Under the pieces are notes generated by a model. It was not told the origin of the DNA. It saw only the letters and a program-made list of their open reading frames with translations, and made no database searches. A stretch of 64,000 bases of DNA, from NCBI RefSeq assembly GCF_000472705.1, contig NZ_AXAE01000020.1, positions 62,001 to 126,000 of the forward strand, read 5' to 3'. Below are positions 8,255 through 18,033 of the stretch, piece by piece. Position 1 is the stretch's first letter, and each line of letters opens with the position of its first letter. Origin of the DNA: Mesorhizobium erdmanii USDA 3471 (lineage in GTDB: Bacteria; Pseudomonadota; Alphaproteobacteria; Rhizobiales; Rhizobiaceae). A program made the translations under genes and the position numbers.

Positions 8255-8484
8255 GATTGGCCGAAGCCTCCTGAACTTCGTCATCCACGGGCGAAGCAAG
8301 GAGCGTAGCGACGCGGCGCAGACCCGAGGATCCATGCCGCGACCTCAAAGCGTTGCCACGGTTCGGAATTTTGTCCCGCCGCACTCCATGGCATAGGTCA
8401 CGGAATGGATCCTCGGGTCTACGCGACGGAGCTTCGCTCCTGCTCCGCCCGTGGATGACGAAGTGGTGGGCGGTCCAGCCAATC
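8255..8484. repeat. interspersed palindromic repeat, family A copy 1
   Basis: An ~230-bp MITE-like unit with perfect 18-bp inverted arms at 8275-8292 and 8447-8464, inner arms holding CAGACCCGAGGATCCAT and its counterpart, and outer short arms GATTGG/CCAATC. A diverged copy lies at 61561-61790. It has no transposase gene. It encodes open frames on both strands that are by-products of the palindrome. The DNA from 8485 to the ispG start at 8703 shows no supportable gene. Confidence 0.85.
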
Positions 8485-8702
8485 GCCAAGGTATGCCATT
8501 CGCAAACGCCAAGCGCCCGGGTAAAAACCTGGGCGCCGGGCAACTGTTCGCGGGTCATTTCGGGGCTGGTGGCGACCTGTCGCCATTGACAAGCCATCTT
8601 TGCTCCTCCACCTCATGCCCGGACTTCAGCGCATCGGCCCCGGGGAAGTGCTCGCACGTCCCAAGTGGACGCACGGCGCTCCAGAGATTAAAGGCTGCCG
8701 GC

Positions 8703-9953
8703 ATGACCGGATATTTTTCCTTTCCCTTCCCGCGCCGCACCTCGGTCGGCGTCGATGTCGGCGGCGTGGTCGTCGGCGGCGGCGCCCCGGTTGTCGTGCA
8801 GTCGATGACCAACACCGACACCGCCGATATCGACCAGACCGTCGCGCAGGTCGCGGCACTTCACCGCGCCGGCTCCGAGATCGTGCGCATAACCGTCGAC
8901 CGCGACGAGAGTGCCGCTGCCGTGCCGCGCATCCATGAGCGCTTGTTGCGGCTTGGCATCGACGTGCCGCTGGTCGGCGACTTCCACTATATCGGCCACA
9001 AGCTTCTTGCCGATCATCCGGCCTGCGCCGAGGCACTGGCAAAATACCGCATCAATCCGGGCAATGTCGGCTTCAAGGACAAGAAGGACCGGCAGTTCAC
9101 CGATATCGTCGAAATGGCGATCAAGCACGACAAGCCGGTGCGTATCGGCGTCAACTGGGGCTCGCTCGACCAGGAGCTCTTGACCCGGCTGATGGACGAC
9201 AACCAGGACAAGGGTTTTCCGCTGACGGCCCAGGAAGTGACTCGCGAGGCGATCGTGCAGTCGGCGATCCTGTCAGCGGAGATGGCTGAAGAGATCGGCC
9301 TCGGCCGCGACAAGATCATCCTGTCGGCCAAGGTCAGCGGCGTGCAGGACCTGATCGCCGTCTATACCGAGCTCGCCACCCGCTCCGACCACGCGCTGCA
9401 TCTCGGCCTCACCGAGGCCGGCATGGGCTCGAAAGGCATCGTCGCCTCGTCCGCCGCGATGGGCATCCTCTTGCAGCAAGGCATCGGCGACACCATCCGC
9501 ATTTCGCTGACGCCGGAGCCGAATGGCGACCGCACGCGCGAGGTGCAGGTGGCGCAGGAACTGCTGCAGACGATGGGCTTCCGGCAGTTCGTGCCGATCG
9601 TCGCCGCTTGCCCCGGCTGCGGCCGCACCACCTCGACCGTGTTCCAGGAGCTTGCGCAGAACATCCAGGCGGATCTGCGCAAGAACATGCCGGTGTGGCG
9701 CGAAAAATATCCCGGCGTCGAGAACCTCAAGGTCGCGGTGATGGGCTGCATCGTCAACGGCCCAGGCGAGTCCAAGCATGCCGATATCGGCATTTCGCTG
9801 CCCGGCACCGGCGAGACGCCGACAGCGCCCGTGTTCGTCGACGGCAAGAAGGCGGCGACGCTGCGCGGACCGTCGATCGCGGCGGATTTCGAGAAAATGG
9901 TCGCTGACTATATCGAGCAGAGATTTGGTCGCGGCAAGGCCGCGGCCGAGTAG
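8703..9953 (+). CDS. ispG: 4-hydroxy-3-methylbut-2-en-1-yl diphosphate synthase (IspG/GcpE)
   Basis: A 416-residue enzyme of the MEP isoprenoid pathway, converting MEcPP to HMBPP. The start [20 protein letters not shown] is chosen because upstream sequence in frame runs into the repeat. The TIM-barrel part has [24 protein letters not shown] and [15 protein letters not shown]; the 4Fe-4S cysteines are C303 and C306 (ACPGCGRTT) and C349 ([10 protein letters not shown]), followed by the conserved glutamate. It is 5 bp ahead of a lytic transglycosylase gene. Confidence 0.97.
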   Translation: MTGYFSFPFPRRTSVGVDVGGVVVGGGAPVVVQSMTNTDTADIDQTVAQVAALHRAGSEIVRITVDRDESAAAVPRIHERLLRLGIDVPLVGDFHYIGHKLLADHPACAEALAKYRINPGNVGFKDKKDRQFTDIVEMAIKHDKPVRIGVNWGSLDQELLTRLMDDNQDKGFPLTAQEVTREAIVQSAILSAEMAEEIGLGRDKIILSAKVSGVQDLIAVYTELATRSDHALHLGLTEAGMGSKGIVASSAAMGILLQQGIGDTIRISLTPEPNGDRTREVQVAQELLQTMGFRQFVPIVAACPGCGRTTSTVFQELAQNIQADLRKNMPVWREKYPGVENLKVAVMGCIVNGPGESKHADIGISLPGTGETPTAPVFVDGKKAATLRGPSIAADFEKMVADYIEQRFGRGKAAAE

Positions 9954-9958
9954 CCGCG

Positions 9959-10813
9959 ATGCGGCGTTTCCTCTTGGCAACGCTGATACTGCTTTGCGGG
10001 CTGGCCTGGTCGACGCTCGTTCGGGCCGATCCGCCGCAATCGGCCAAGCAACGGCTGATCGACAAGGTCTGCAACCTGATCCAGGCCCATGCCGACCAGA
10101 ACGGCCTGCCCCGGGATTTCTTCGCCCGGCTGATCTGGAAGGAAAGCGGTTTCGATCCCAACGCCGTCAGCCCGGTCGGCGCCGAAGGCATCGCCCAGTT
10201 CATGCCGGGCACCGCCAAGATGCGGGGGCTCGAAAATTCCTTCGACATCAACCAGGCGATCCCGGCCTCGGCCAAATATCTCGCCGAAATGAAAACCAGT
10301 TACGGCAATCTCGGCCTGGCGGCGGCCGCCTACAACGCCGGTGAAAGCCGGGTGTCGCGCTGGCTGGGTTCGGGCGGCTTCCTGCCGATGGAGACCGAGA
10401 GCTACGTCTTCGACATCATGGGTGAGCCGGTCGACAAGTTCACCGACCTCGCCTATGCCGGAAAAATCGAGCCGCTCGACGCCAAGGCGGATTTCGCCGT
10501 CGCCTGCCGCAAGCTGCCGGTGATCATGTCGCAGACCGTTGCGATGGCCTCGATCAACGTCAAACCCTGGGGCATCCAGGTCGCCGGCAATTTTCGCCGC
10601 AGCGCGGCAATCAGCCAGTGGCTGCGGGTGAGGAGCCGGTTTCCGGCGTTGCTTGCCGGCCATGATCCGGTGGTGAGCCGGGTGCGCACGCCTATCGGCC
10701 GGCGTGGCATCTACGCGGTCAGGATCGGGATCGACGATCGCGCCGCCGCCAATGGCATCTGCCAGAAACTGCAGAGCGTCGGCGGGGCTTGCGTGGTGGT
10801 GCGCAACCGGTAA
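9959..10813 (+). CDS. soluble lytic murein transglycosylase-like protein
   Basis: A 284-residue protein with a signal peptide (MRRFLLATLILLCGLAWSTL, cleavage near VRA-DPP) and an SLT domain: catalytic glutamate E62 in LIWKESGFDP, then VGAEGIAQFMPGTA and AAAAYNAGESRV. It should cut peptidoglycan between MurNAc and GlcNAc in the periplasm. The C-terminus (GRRGIYAVRIGIDDRAAANGICQKL, then GACVVVRNR) resembles a SPOR-like septal-peptidoglycan binding fold. It follows ispG by 5 bp, likely co-transcribed. Confidence 0.92.
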   Translation: MRRFLLATLILLCGLAWSTLVRADPPQSAKQRLIDKVCNLIQAHADQNGLPRDFFARLIWKESGFDPNAVSPVGAEGIAQFMPGTAKMRGLENSFDINQAIPASAKYLAEMKTSYGNLGLAAAAYNAGESRVSRWLGSGGFLPMETESYVFDIMGEPVDKFTDLAYAGKIEPLDAKADFAVACRKLPVIMSQTVAMASINVKPWGIQVAGNFRRSAAISQWLRVRSRFPALLAGHDPVVSRVRTPIGRRGIYAVRIGIDDRAAANGICQKLQSVGGACVVVRNR

Positions 10814-10854
10814 AGGCCTGAGGCCGGTTCATGTTCGAAAGAGGCGTTTGAAAA

Positions 10855-11406
10855 ATGGCAGCCAGGATCGTTCTGCTCAATGGCGTCGGCAGTGCCGGCA
10901 AAAGCGCGATCGCCAGGGCGCTGCAGACGATGACCGCCGCGCCGTTCTTGCATGTCCAGATGGACAGTTTCCTCGAAATGCTGCCCGAGGCCTTGCAGGA
11001 CCATGCCGACGGCTTCGCTTACGAAACGGTTCAACAGGATGGCAAACCCGCGGTTGTGATCCGGGCTGGACCGGTGGGCGAAAGAACCTTGCGCGGCATG
11101 CGCCACGCCATCGCCGCCATGGCCAAGCAAGGCAACAACCTGATCGTCGACGATGTGTTGTGCAACGGCGAACTGTCGGAATATGTCGAACTGCTGGCGG
11201 CCTTCGATCTCCATCTGGTCGGCGTCATGGCGCCTCTGGAGGTTCTGGAGGCCCGCGAAGCGCAGCGGTCCGACAGACTGCCGGGGCTGGCGCGCTGGCA
11301 ATATGAGCGTGTACACGTGGCAATGCGCCACGATCTCGAAATCGATACCAGCCAGCTTACGCCGCTCGAATGTGCGCGCCGCATCCAGCAGAGATTTCAA
11401 TTATAG
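10855..11406 (+). CDS. chloramphenicol-phosphotransferase-like kinase
   Basis: A 183-residue P-loop protein: NGVGSAGKSAIARALQ (residues 9-24) is the Walker A loop, MDSFLEMLPEAL is the acceptor-site segment of the CPT family, and NLIVDDVLCNGE holds the Walker B aspartates. The C-terminal REAQRSDRLPGLARWQYERVH matches the lid of CPT-like kinases. True chloramphenicol 3-O-phosphotransferases inactivate the drug, but most relatives have unknown small-molecule targets, so resistance should not be assumed. A Stf0-type sulfotransferase follows within about 60 bp. Confidence 0.85.
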   Translation: MAARIVLLNGVGSAGKSAIARALQTMTAAPFLHVQMDSFLEMLPEALQDHADGFAYETVQQDGKPAVVIRAGPVGERTLRGMRHAIAAMAKQGNNLIVDDVLCNGELSEYVELLAAFDLHLVGVMAPLEVLEAREAQRSDRLPGLARWQYERVHVAMRHDLEIDTSQLTPLECARRIQQRFQL

Positions 11407-11462
11407 GCGGCGGCGGACCACTTGGGTTCGCCCTGCCTATGAGGAGCGACAAGAGCAGCGGG

Positions 11463-12224
11463 ATGTTCGACGCCTACATAATTTGCGGCACGCCGAGAAC
11501 GGGCAGCACCTTGCTATGCAAGCTGCTGGCATCCACCGGGACGTCAGGCGATCCTCACTCCTTCTACCGGCGGCAGGATCTGTCGGAATGGGCCGAGGAG
11601 TGGCAACTGCCCGATCGCGACACGATGGGCGAGCTCGAATTCGACACGGCCTATCTCGATGCGGCAATCACCGCCGGCAAGGGTGAGACGGGCGTTTTTG
11701 GCCTGCGCCTGATGCGCGAAAACCTGGATGAGCTTTCGGCGATCCTCGACCGGATTTTCCCAGGGCTTGCGTCGGACGCGGCGCGTTTCGCGAGCGCCTT
11801 TGGCCGTATCCTCTACATCCACTTGTCGCGCGAGAACAAGCTCGCCCAGGCTGTCTCGCTGATAAAGGCACAGCAGACCGGACTTTGGCACGTCGCACCT
11901 GACGGCACCGAGATCGAAAGGGTCGCACCGCGGCAGGAGCCCCAATATGATTTCGAGCGGATCAAAGGGGAGCTCGCCGAGCTCGAAGCCTATGATGCGG
12001 CCTGGAACATCTGGTTCGAGGCGCAAGGCCTGACGCCTCTGCGGATTGGCTATGAGCGTCTCTCCGCCAATCCGGCCGCGGCATTGCTGGGCATCTGCAA
12101 AGCTCTCGGCGTCCGGTCCCCCAATGCCGAGGATATCCGGCCAGGCGTTGCAAAGCTCGCCGACGAGACAAGCCTCGACTGGATGCGCCGCTATCGTCTG
12201 GACGCAGCACGCCCGACGCAGTGA
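11463..12224 (+). CDS. Stf0-type sulfotransferase
   Basis: About 253 residues from ATG 11463 (MFDAYIICGTPRTGSTLLCKLL); an in-frame ATG at 11439 would add eight residues but has no visible ribosome site. The GTPRTGSTLL loop binds the 5'-phosphosulfate of PAPS, and HLSRENKLAQAVSLIKAQQTGLWH is the 3'-phosphate-binding block with a conserved Arg and Ser. Stf0 of mycobacteria sulfates trehalose; here the acceptor is unknown and could be a glycolipid or surface polysaccharide. It ends 6 bp before the convergent hybrid kinase. Confidence 0.88.
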   Translation: MFDAYIICGTPRTGSTLLCKLLASTGTSGDPHSFYRRQDLSEWAEEWQLPDRDTMGELEFDTAYLDAAITAGKGETGVFGLRLMRENLDELSAILDRIFPGLASDAARFASAFGRILYIHLSRENKLAQAVSLIKAQQTGLWHVAPDGTEIERVAPRQEPQYDFERIKGELAELEAYDAAWNIWFEAQGLTPLRIGYERLSANPAAALLGICKALGVRSPNAEDIRPGVAKLADETSLDWMRRYRLDAARPTQ

Positions 12225-12230
12225 CGTGGA

Positions 12231-14591
12231 TTAGGCCGTCCTGGCCACCACCGTTTCGCTCAGCCATGTGCCGATCTTGGCGCCGAGGCGATCTGGCGAA
12301 ACGGGCTTTGGCAGATAGTCGTCCATGCCGGCCTCGATGCACTTGTCGCGATCGCCCTTCAGCGCATGCGCGGTGACGCCGATGATTGGGATGTGACCGT
12401 CCGACGATGCCTCGATCGCGCGGATGGCGCGGGTTGCCTCGTAGCCGTTCATCTCGGGCATCGACACGTCCATCAGGATCAATTTCGGATGCAGCGACCG
12501 GTACATCTCGACCGCGGTGCGGCCATTGCCGGCGATGCGATAGCTCAGGCCGAGCCCATTGAGGATCTGGCCGAACACCAGCTGGTTCACCTCATTGTCC
12601 TCGGCGATGAGGATGTCGATAGGCCCATTCGGCGTGGCGGTCGATTCCAGCACTGGCATGACCAGCACGGCGGGGCCACGGATGACCGTGAAGGCGGGCG
12701 GAGCCGCCTGCGGCATCGGCATCAGCTGGGCCGGCTCGCGAACGAACTGCGCCTTGCCAACCTGCGAGCGTGCCTTCTGGATGACCGAGATGACCGTGCC
12801 GAGCAGCACCGCCGAGCGCGCCGGCTTGGTCAGATGCGCCGATATGCCGAAGTCGATGATCATCTTACCGAAATCGACCTGGTCGACGGAGGTCAGGATA
12901 ACGATCGGGATGGCCGACAGCCGGCTGTCGGAGGCGATCGCCCGGGCGACATCGGCGCCGTTCATGCCGGGCATCTGGTAGTCGAGGATGATGCAGTCGA
13001 CGCTGGCGCCCAACTGGCAGGCGCGATCGAGGAAGGCCAGCCCCACCGCGCCACTTTCGGCGGCGGCGCAGTCGAAGCTCCAGCTCCTGAGCTGTTCGAG
13101 CAGGATCTCGCGGTTGACCGGATTGTCGTCGATGACCAGCACGCGCGCTCCGGTGACGTCGACCGGCACGATGGCGTCGCGCGCCTCGGCATGATGCACG
13201 GGCAGCGGCACCGCGAACCAGAAGACGGAGCCGCGCCCGATCTCGCTCTCGACGCCGATCTTGCCGGTCATCAAATCGACGAGGCGGGCGGCGATGGCGA
13301 GCCCTAGCCCGGTGCCTTCGTGGCGGCGGGTCGACGAGCCGTCGACCTGGGCGAACTTCTCGAACACGTTCTGCAGTTTCTCGGCTGGAATACCGATGCC
13401 GGTATCCTCGACCCGCAGCTTGAGCTGGACGACGTCATTGACGGTTTCGCCGCCGACATCGATCAGTACATGACCCTTCTCGGTGAATTTCACTGCATTG
13501 CCGACCAGATTGGTGACGATCTGCCGGAAGCGACCGGCGTCACCGACGACATGGGCCGGCAGGCGCGGATCGACGCGCACGATCAGTTCGAGGTTCTTTT
13601 CGGCGACACGCGCCGAGACCAGCGTCGCCACATCCTCGACCGCTTCGGTGAGACGGAAAGGGGCCGGGTCCAGGGTGAGCTGCCCGGCATTGATCTTGGA
13701 GAAATCGAGAATGTCGTTGATGATGGTGAGCAGCGCATTGCCGGATTTGACGATGACGTCGGTGAAGGTCCTTTGGCGTGGCGTCAGCTCGGTCTTGGCC
13801 AGGAGTTCGGCCATGCCGAGCACGCCGTTCATCGGCGTGCGTATCTCGTGGCTCATATTGGCAAGGAATTCAGACTTGGCGCGGTCGGCGGCCTCGGCCT
13901 TGAACAGGGACTCGGCCGATTGGGCAAAGGCGCGGCGGATCGCCTGCTCCATCGGTCGGAAGATCCAGAAGGCGACAATGGCCAGGACGGCGAACAGAAG
14001 CCCGCTCGCCCACAAGAGCAGCCGGTCGCTCGATGTGTCGGCCAAATGGCGCTCCTCATCCATGGCGGTGCGGACGCGGACCAGCATCGGCTGGACAAAC
14101 AGATCGTTCTGGTTGCGGATTTCCCGGTAGCTCCATTCATCGCCCTTCTGCGCCACCGACATCAGGTTGAAGTTGCGCACCATGTCGCGTGCCGACCAGA
14201 ACAGATCGCCGTTCACCGAGGCGGTTTCGAGTTCGCTGATGGTTGGGGCCGACAGCCGCGAGCGGATCGTGGCGAGCTGAGCAGTCAGTGTGTCGATCTC
14301 GCTGGTCAGGCGTTCGGAATGGCCGCGCGCCGAAGCGGTCAGCGCATCGCGCGTTTCGTTGCGCCATGCCGAACCTGTCGTCTCGGCGAAGCTGGTCGCG
14401 TTGCGCAGGTCGCGGGTGAAGACGACGAGGTTGCTGCTCAGCGCGTCGATCTCATGACGGAAGGAATTGACACGGTTGAGCGCGATCATGATGGCCGTCG
14501 AAGCCAGCGCGAAAATCAGCAATCCTGAAAGATAGCGAATCCGGACAAACCGGATGAAGGAAGAATATTCCGGCATGCGCAACCCCAACAC
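12231..14591 (-). CDS. membrane hybrid sensor histidine kinase (HisKA-HATPase-REC-REC)
   Basis: A 786-residue sensor. Two membrane spans (about residues 19-37 and 190-213) flank a helical periplasmic domain with no known ligand-binding motif. The HisKA box has H248 in [12 protein letters not shown], followed by an HATPase domain ([27 protein letters not shown]). Two receiver domains follow with phosphoacceptors D537 ([10 protein letters not shown]) and D708 ([10 protein letters not shown]). From HisKA on it is closely similar to the soluble kinase at 51533-55708, so they are paralogues with different sensors. An alternative start is MPEYSS five codons in. No separate response regulator is adjacent. 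Confidence 0.93.
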   Translation of the reverse strand: MLGLRMPEYSSFIRFVRIRYLSGLLIFALASTAIMIALNRVNSFRHEIDALSSNLVVFTRDLRNATSFAETTGSAWRNETRDALTASARGHSERLTSEIDTLTAQLATIRSRLSAPTISELETASVNGDLFWSARDMVRNFNLMSVAQKGDEWSYREIRNQNDLFVQPMLVRVRTAMDEERHLADTSSDRLLLWASGLLFAVLAIVAFWIFRPMEQAIRRAFAQSAESLFKAEAADRAKSEFLANMSHEIRTPMNGVLGMAELLAKTELTPRQRTFTDVIVKSGNALLTIINDILDFSKINAGQLTLDPAPFRLTEAVEDVATLVSARVAEKNLELIVRVDPRLPAHVVGDAGRFRQIVTNLVGNAVKFTEKGHVLIDVGGETVNDVVQLKLRVEDTGIGIPAEKLQNVFEKFAQVDGSSTRRHEGTGLGLAIAARLVDLMTGKIGVESEIGRGSVFWFAVPLPVHHAEARDAIVPVDVTGARVLVIDDNPVNREILLEQLRSWSFDCAAAESGAVGLAFLDRACQLGASVDCIILDYQMPGMNGADVARAIASDSRLSAIPIVILTSVDQVDFGKMIIDFGISAHLTKPARSAVLLGTVISVIQKARSQVGKAQFVREPAQLMPMPQAAPPAFTVIRGPAVLVMPVLESTATPNGPIDILIAEDNEVNQLVFGQILNGLGLSYRIAGNGRTAVEMYRSLHPKLILMDVSMPEMNGYEATRAIRAIEASSDGHIPIIGVTAHALKGDRDKCIEAGMDDYLPKPVSPDRLGAKIGTWLSETVVARTA

Positions 14592-14690
14592 ATACGCATT
14601 ATTTTAACGACCGGGATTACGCTTCATCTACATTAAGATTTCGTTGGCGCGAGCGGTGCGACAGCCGCGTCCGTGCGGCGGTGCGGGAGA

Positions 14691-15446
14691 TCAGATCGAT
14701 GCGGTGATGCCTCCGTCGACATAAAGGATATGGCCGTTGACAAAGGACGAGGCATCGGAGGCCAGGAACACGCAGGCTCCGACCAGTTCCTCGACCTTGC
14801 CCCAGCGCCCGGCAGGCGTGCGCTTTTCAAGCCAGGCGGTGAATGCCGGATCGGCGACGAGCGCGGCATTGAGCGGCGTGTCGAAATAGCCGGGTGCGAT
14901 GGCGTTGCATTGCAGCCCATATTTCGCCCAGTCCGTCGCCATGCCCTTGGTCAGGTTGCCGACGGCGCCCTTGGTCGCCGTGTAGGGCGCGATGCCGGGG
15001 CGAGCGAGTGCCGTCTGCACGCTGCCGATATTGATGATCTTGCCGCGGCCGCGCCCGATCATGTGGCGCGCGACCGCCTGGCCGACATGGAAGACGCTGG
15101 CGACATTGGTCTGCAGCAGGCGTTCGAACGCATCGGCGGGAAAGTCCTCGAGCGGCGTGCGGAACTGCGTGCCGGCATTGTTCACCAGGATATCGATGGG
15201 GCGGCCCGACAGTTCGAAATTGTCGATCGCCGAGCGGACCGCGTCGTGGTCGGTCGCATCGAAAGCGAGTGTTTCGGCCCCTGGAATCTGCGCCGCCGCG
15301 GCGTCGAGCTTCGTTCCGTCGCGGCCGTTGAGGATCACACTGGCACCAGCTTGCGCCAGGCCCTTTGCCAAGGCGAGCCCGATGCCTTGCGAGGACCCGG
15401 TTACGAGCGCCCGGCGCCCGCCAAGATCGAACAGATTGGACGACAT
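14691..15446 (-). CDS. SDR-family oxidoreductase, gluconate 5-dehydrogenase-like
   Basis: A 251-residue classical short-chain dehydrogenase. The nucleotide loop is TGSSQGIGLALA, then NNAG (residues ~90), the catalytic Ser in NIGSVQT and the pair YTATK, and the C-terminal GHILYVDGGITASI. The opening NLFDLGGRRALVTGSSQGIG and the block LARPGIAPYTATKGAVGNLTKGMATDWAKYGLQCNAIAPGYF resemble gluconate 5-dehydrogenases (5-keto-D-gluconate reductases). Substrate assignment is from overall similarity only. It stands alone between the hybrid kinase and ispA. Confidence 0.88.
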   Translation of the reverse strand: MSSNLFDLGGRRALVTGSSQGIGLALAKGLAQAGASVILNGRDGTKLDAAAAQIPGAETLAFDATDHDAVRSAIDNFELSGRPIDILVNNAGTQFRTPLEDFPADAFERLLQTNVASVFHVGQAVARHMIGRGRGKIINIGSVQTALARPGIAPYTATKGAVGNLTKGMATDWAKYGLQCNAIAPGYFDTPLNAALVADPAFTAWLEKRTPAGRWGKVEELVGACVFLASDASSFVNGHILYVDGGITASI

Positions 15447-15499
15447 CGAAGCTGATCTCCCCTTTGCCTCTCGCCCCGCCCCGGCATCGGGGCCGGCTC

Positions 15500-16417
15500 T
15501 CAGCTGTTGCGCGTCGCGACGAAGGTCGCGGCTTGCTTCAGCAGCGCCGCCTTGTCGCCATAAGGCTCAAGCAGCGCATGCGCCTGGCCAACCAGGCCGT
15601 TGAGCTGGCTACGCGCCCAATTGGCGCCGTGCAGCGCCACCAGCGTGCCCTTGCCGGCGGCGGCGTCCTTGCCGGTCGCCTTGCCCATCTGGCTGGCGTC
15701 GGCGGTCAAATCGAGCAGGTCGTCGGCAAGCTGGAAGGCGAGGCCGATCGCCGAGCCGAATTCGGCCAGCCGCTCGCGCTCATCGGCCGGCGCGCCGGCG
15801 ATGATGGCGCCGGCTTCACAGGCGAAGCGGATCAGCGCGCCGGTCTTCATCGCCTGCAGCCTTATGATGCCGGCCTCGTCGGGCGGTGTCTGTTCGGCTT
15901 CGAGGTCGAGCTTCTGGCCACCGACCATGCCGCCGGCACCGGCCGCACGGGCAAGCGCCAGCACCAATGTCGCCCGCCGCTCGGCCGGCAGCACGGTCGC
16001 CTCGCCGACGATGATGTCGAAGGCCAGCGTCAGCAAGGCGTCGCCGGCCAGGATGGCGGTCGCCTCGTCGAAGGCCCTGTGCACTGTCGGCTGGCCGCGG
16101 CGCAGGTCGTCGTCGTCCATCGCCGGCAAATCGTCATGAATCAGCGAATAGCAGTGCACGCATTCAAGCGCCGCTGCGACGCGCAGCGCGGCTTCGCCAT
16201 CGGCGGAAAACAGCGCTGCACTTTCCATGACCAAAAACGGGCGCAGGCGCTTGCCGCCGTTCAGCACGCCATGGCGCATCGCCGCCATCAGCCGGTCGGG
16301 CCGTGCGATCTCACCCGAAAGCGGGCGATCGTCGAGCAACCGCCGCAGCAGCACCTCGACGGCCGCCGCCCGTCGGATCAGCGCCATTTCGAACGCCATT
16401 TCGTCGTCATTCGTCAT
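15500..16417 (-). CDS. ispA: farnesyl/geranyl diphosphate synthase (polyprenyl synthetase)
   Basis: A 305-residue E-type prenyl synthase beginning at MTNDDEMAF; a further ATG 15 codons upstream gives an untypical leader. The first aspartate-rich motif is in LIHDDLPAMDDDDLRRG, with GGKRLRP before it, and the second is in QLADDLLDLTAD. Spacing before the first motif (ALECVHCYSLIHDD) is that of IspA-type FPP synthases. It condenses IPP with DMAPP or GPP for quinones, undecaprenyl phosphate and hopanoids. ispG of the upstream pathway lies 6 kb away. Confidence 0.92.
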   Translation of the reverse strand: MTNDDEMAFEMALIRRAAAVEVLLRRLLDDRPLSGEIARPDRLMAAMRHGVLNGGKRLRPFLVMESAALFSADGEAALRVAAALECVHCYSLIHDDLPAMDDDDLRRGQPTVHRAFDEATAILAGDALLTLAFDIIVGEATVLPAERRATLVLALARAAGAGGMVGGQKLDLEAEQTPPDEAGIIRLQAMKTGALIRFACEAGAIIAGAPADERERLAEFGSAIGLAFQLADDLLDLTADASQMGKATGKDAAAGKGTLVALHGANWARSQLNGLVGQAHALLEPYGDKAALLKQAATFVATRNS

Positions 16418-16530
16418 GGCCGGGAGCGGTAGCCGACACTCAGACGTTGCGCAAGAAGGCAAGCGCCATTATGCCGGAGCAGTAAGAGCCCGTTTGGAAA
16501 CTCTACTCCTGCGGTCATCTGAAGGCGTTT

Positions 16531-16582
16531 TCTGCGCTTCCGGTGCTCACGTACTCGAATGTACGCTCCGCTCCGGTTCTCG
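16531..16582. repeat. interspersed repeat, family C copy 1
   Basis: The ~50-bp unit begins TGCGCTTCCGGTGCTCACGT and ends in GTACGCTCCGCTCCGGTTCTC; the halves are imperfect inverted copies meeting at GTAC. A near-identical unit is at 25513-25565. It lies between ispA and mtgA, just upstream of the mtgA promoter region. Confidence 0.8.
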
Positions 16583-16690
16583 AAAACACCATCATATGAC
16601 TCACACGAGCGAGTTTCGAAACGAGCTCGCTTGTACGGGTTGGGCGGCTTGGCGGAACCGATCGTCGATCATGAAACCGAAAAGCTGGAC

Positions 16691-17401
16691 ATGGCGACGA
16701 GATCGCGCGGCGTGAACCGCCGCAGTCTCAGGCGCTGGGTCCGGCGCGGCATCGTCGTGGCCGCCGTGCTGGCGTTGATCCCGACAGTGCTGACCTTTCT
16801 CTATCTGCCGTCCTTTGTGCACCCGGTGTCGACGCTGATGTTGAAGGATCTGGCGACCTTCTCCGGCTATGACCGGCGCTGGGTGTCAATCGACGATGTG
16901 GCGCCGGTGTTGGCCCATTCGGTGATCATGTCGGAGGACGGGCAGTTTTGTTTCCACCGCGGCGTCGATCTCGGCGAATTGCGCGGCGTCGTCGACGACG
17001 CGCTGGCCGGCGAGGCGACACGCGGCGCCTCGACCATCACCATGCAGACGGTGAAGAACCTTTTTCTCTGGTCGCGCCCGCTCGGCTCCGTGCGCAAGGT
17101 CGTGGAACTGCCGCTGGCCGTCTATTTCGACGCGGTCATGTCGAAGCGCCGCATCATGGAAATCTATCTCAACATCGCCGAATGGGGCCCCGGCATCTAC
17201 GGCATCGAGGCAGCGGCGCAGCATCATTTCGGCATTCCGGCAAAACAGCTGTCGCGCCGGCAGGCGGCACTACTGGCCGTCACTCTGCCCAATCCGATCG
17301 CCCGCAATCCGGCAAAACCCGGACCGGGCCTGAGAAGGTTGGCCAATCTGATCGAGCGGCGTGCCGGCCGCTCCGGCGCTTATGTCGGCTGCCTGGAGTA
17401 G
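16691..17401 (+). CDS. mtgA: monofunctional biosynthetic peptidoglycan transglycosylase
   Basis: A 236-residue protein from ATG 16691 ([11 protein letters not shown]). It has one N-terminal membrane anchor ([20 protein letters not shown]) and a GT51 domain: catalytic glutamate E82 in [17 protein letters not shown], then [60 protein letters not shown] with the second glutamate. It polymerises lipid II into glycan strands without a transpeptidase domain. The length fits MtgA. Confidence 0.95.
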   Translation: MATRSRGVNRRSLRRWVRRGIVVAAVLALIPTVLTFLYLPSFVHPVSTLMLKDLATFSGYDRRWVSIDDVAPVLAHSVIMSEDGQFCFHRGVDLGELRGVVDDALAGEATRGASTITMQTVKNLFLWSRPLGSVRKVVELPLAVYFDAVMSKRRIMEIYLNIAEWGPGIYGIEAAAQHHFGIPAKQLSRRQAALLAVTLPNPIARNPAKPGPGLRRLANLIERRAGRSGAYVGCLE

Positions 17402-17541
17402 CCGACACAAAAAAATTCAAGCCAGCGCTGGCCAAAACGGCGCAGGGCGTGTATAGGCACCCGACTTTCTCAGATTTAGGCCCCGACATGGCCCTTTCAC
17501 GAGGGCGGGCGGGGCTTTTGACCATGTAGTGGAGCATATCC

Positions 17542-17724
17542 ATGGCCGTTCCGAAACGCAAAACCTCTCCGTCCAAGCGCGGCATGCGCCGCTCGGCCGA
17601 CGCTCTCAAGGCCCCGACCTATGTCGAGGACAAGAATTCCGGCGAAATGCGCCGCCCGCACCACATCGACCTGAAGACCGGCATGTATCGCGGCCGCCAG
17701 GTGCTGACCCCCAAGGAAAGCTGA
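17542..17724 (+). CDS. rpmF: 50S ribosomal protein L32
   Basis: A 60-residue L32 ([20 protein letters not shown], then [18 protein letters not shown]). The zinc-binding cysteines of some L32 proteins are absent, so this is the C-minus type common in alphaproteobacteria. It has its own terminator directly downstream and a 140-bp leader upstream in which a TATAGG-like -10 element (about 17450) can be seen. Confidence 0.97.
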   Translation: MAVPKRKTSPSKRGMRRSADALKAPTYVEDKNSGEMRRPHHIDLKTGMYRGRQVLTPKES

Positions 17725-17753
17725 GCCCAGCTTTTTTTGATGGTTTGAGTTAC

Positions 17754-17780
17754 AAAAGACCGGCCTCTGGCCGGTCTTTT
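17754..17780 (+). terminator. rho-independent terminator of rpmF
   Basis: AAAAGACCGGCC (17754-17765) pairs with GGCCGGTCTTTT (17769-17780) around a TCT loop, followed by TGCGTTT. A second T7 tract sits at 17732-17738. The sequence from here to 18033 has no gene I can support. Confidence 0.92.
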
Positions 17781-18033
17781 TGCGTTTGGCGGGCTTGACG
17801 ACCGGAGCCGAAGCTCGGGCCCGAGTCCTCCTCAACGTCATCGGTGCCGCCGTGCGCGCCGGCTACTTCAAGCGCTGAGCGTTTTATCTCGCGTTTACTC
17901 CATGTCGGCCGGGCAACCGGCTGACATGGTTGTTGCATCCGGTCTTCGACCGTGTTTGCGGCTTTGCACGAAAAATCTTGACGGCGTGCCTGCGGCGCAT
18001 TCTACAGATGATGCCCCCATATGGAGACGCCAG

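Noticed and set aside
8241..8597. 118-codon frame on the minus strand beside ispG
   Set aside because: Most of it lies across the family A palindrome, and the analogous frame appears in the second copy at 60793-61815, so it is a by-product of the repeat.
17815..17878. Protein-like tail RARVLLNVIGAAVRAGYFKR on the plus strand after rpmF
   Set aside because: No start with a ribosome site and too short; could be a remnant of a lost gene but cannot be supported.
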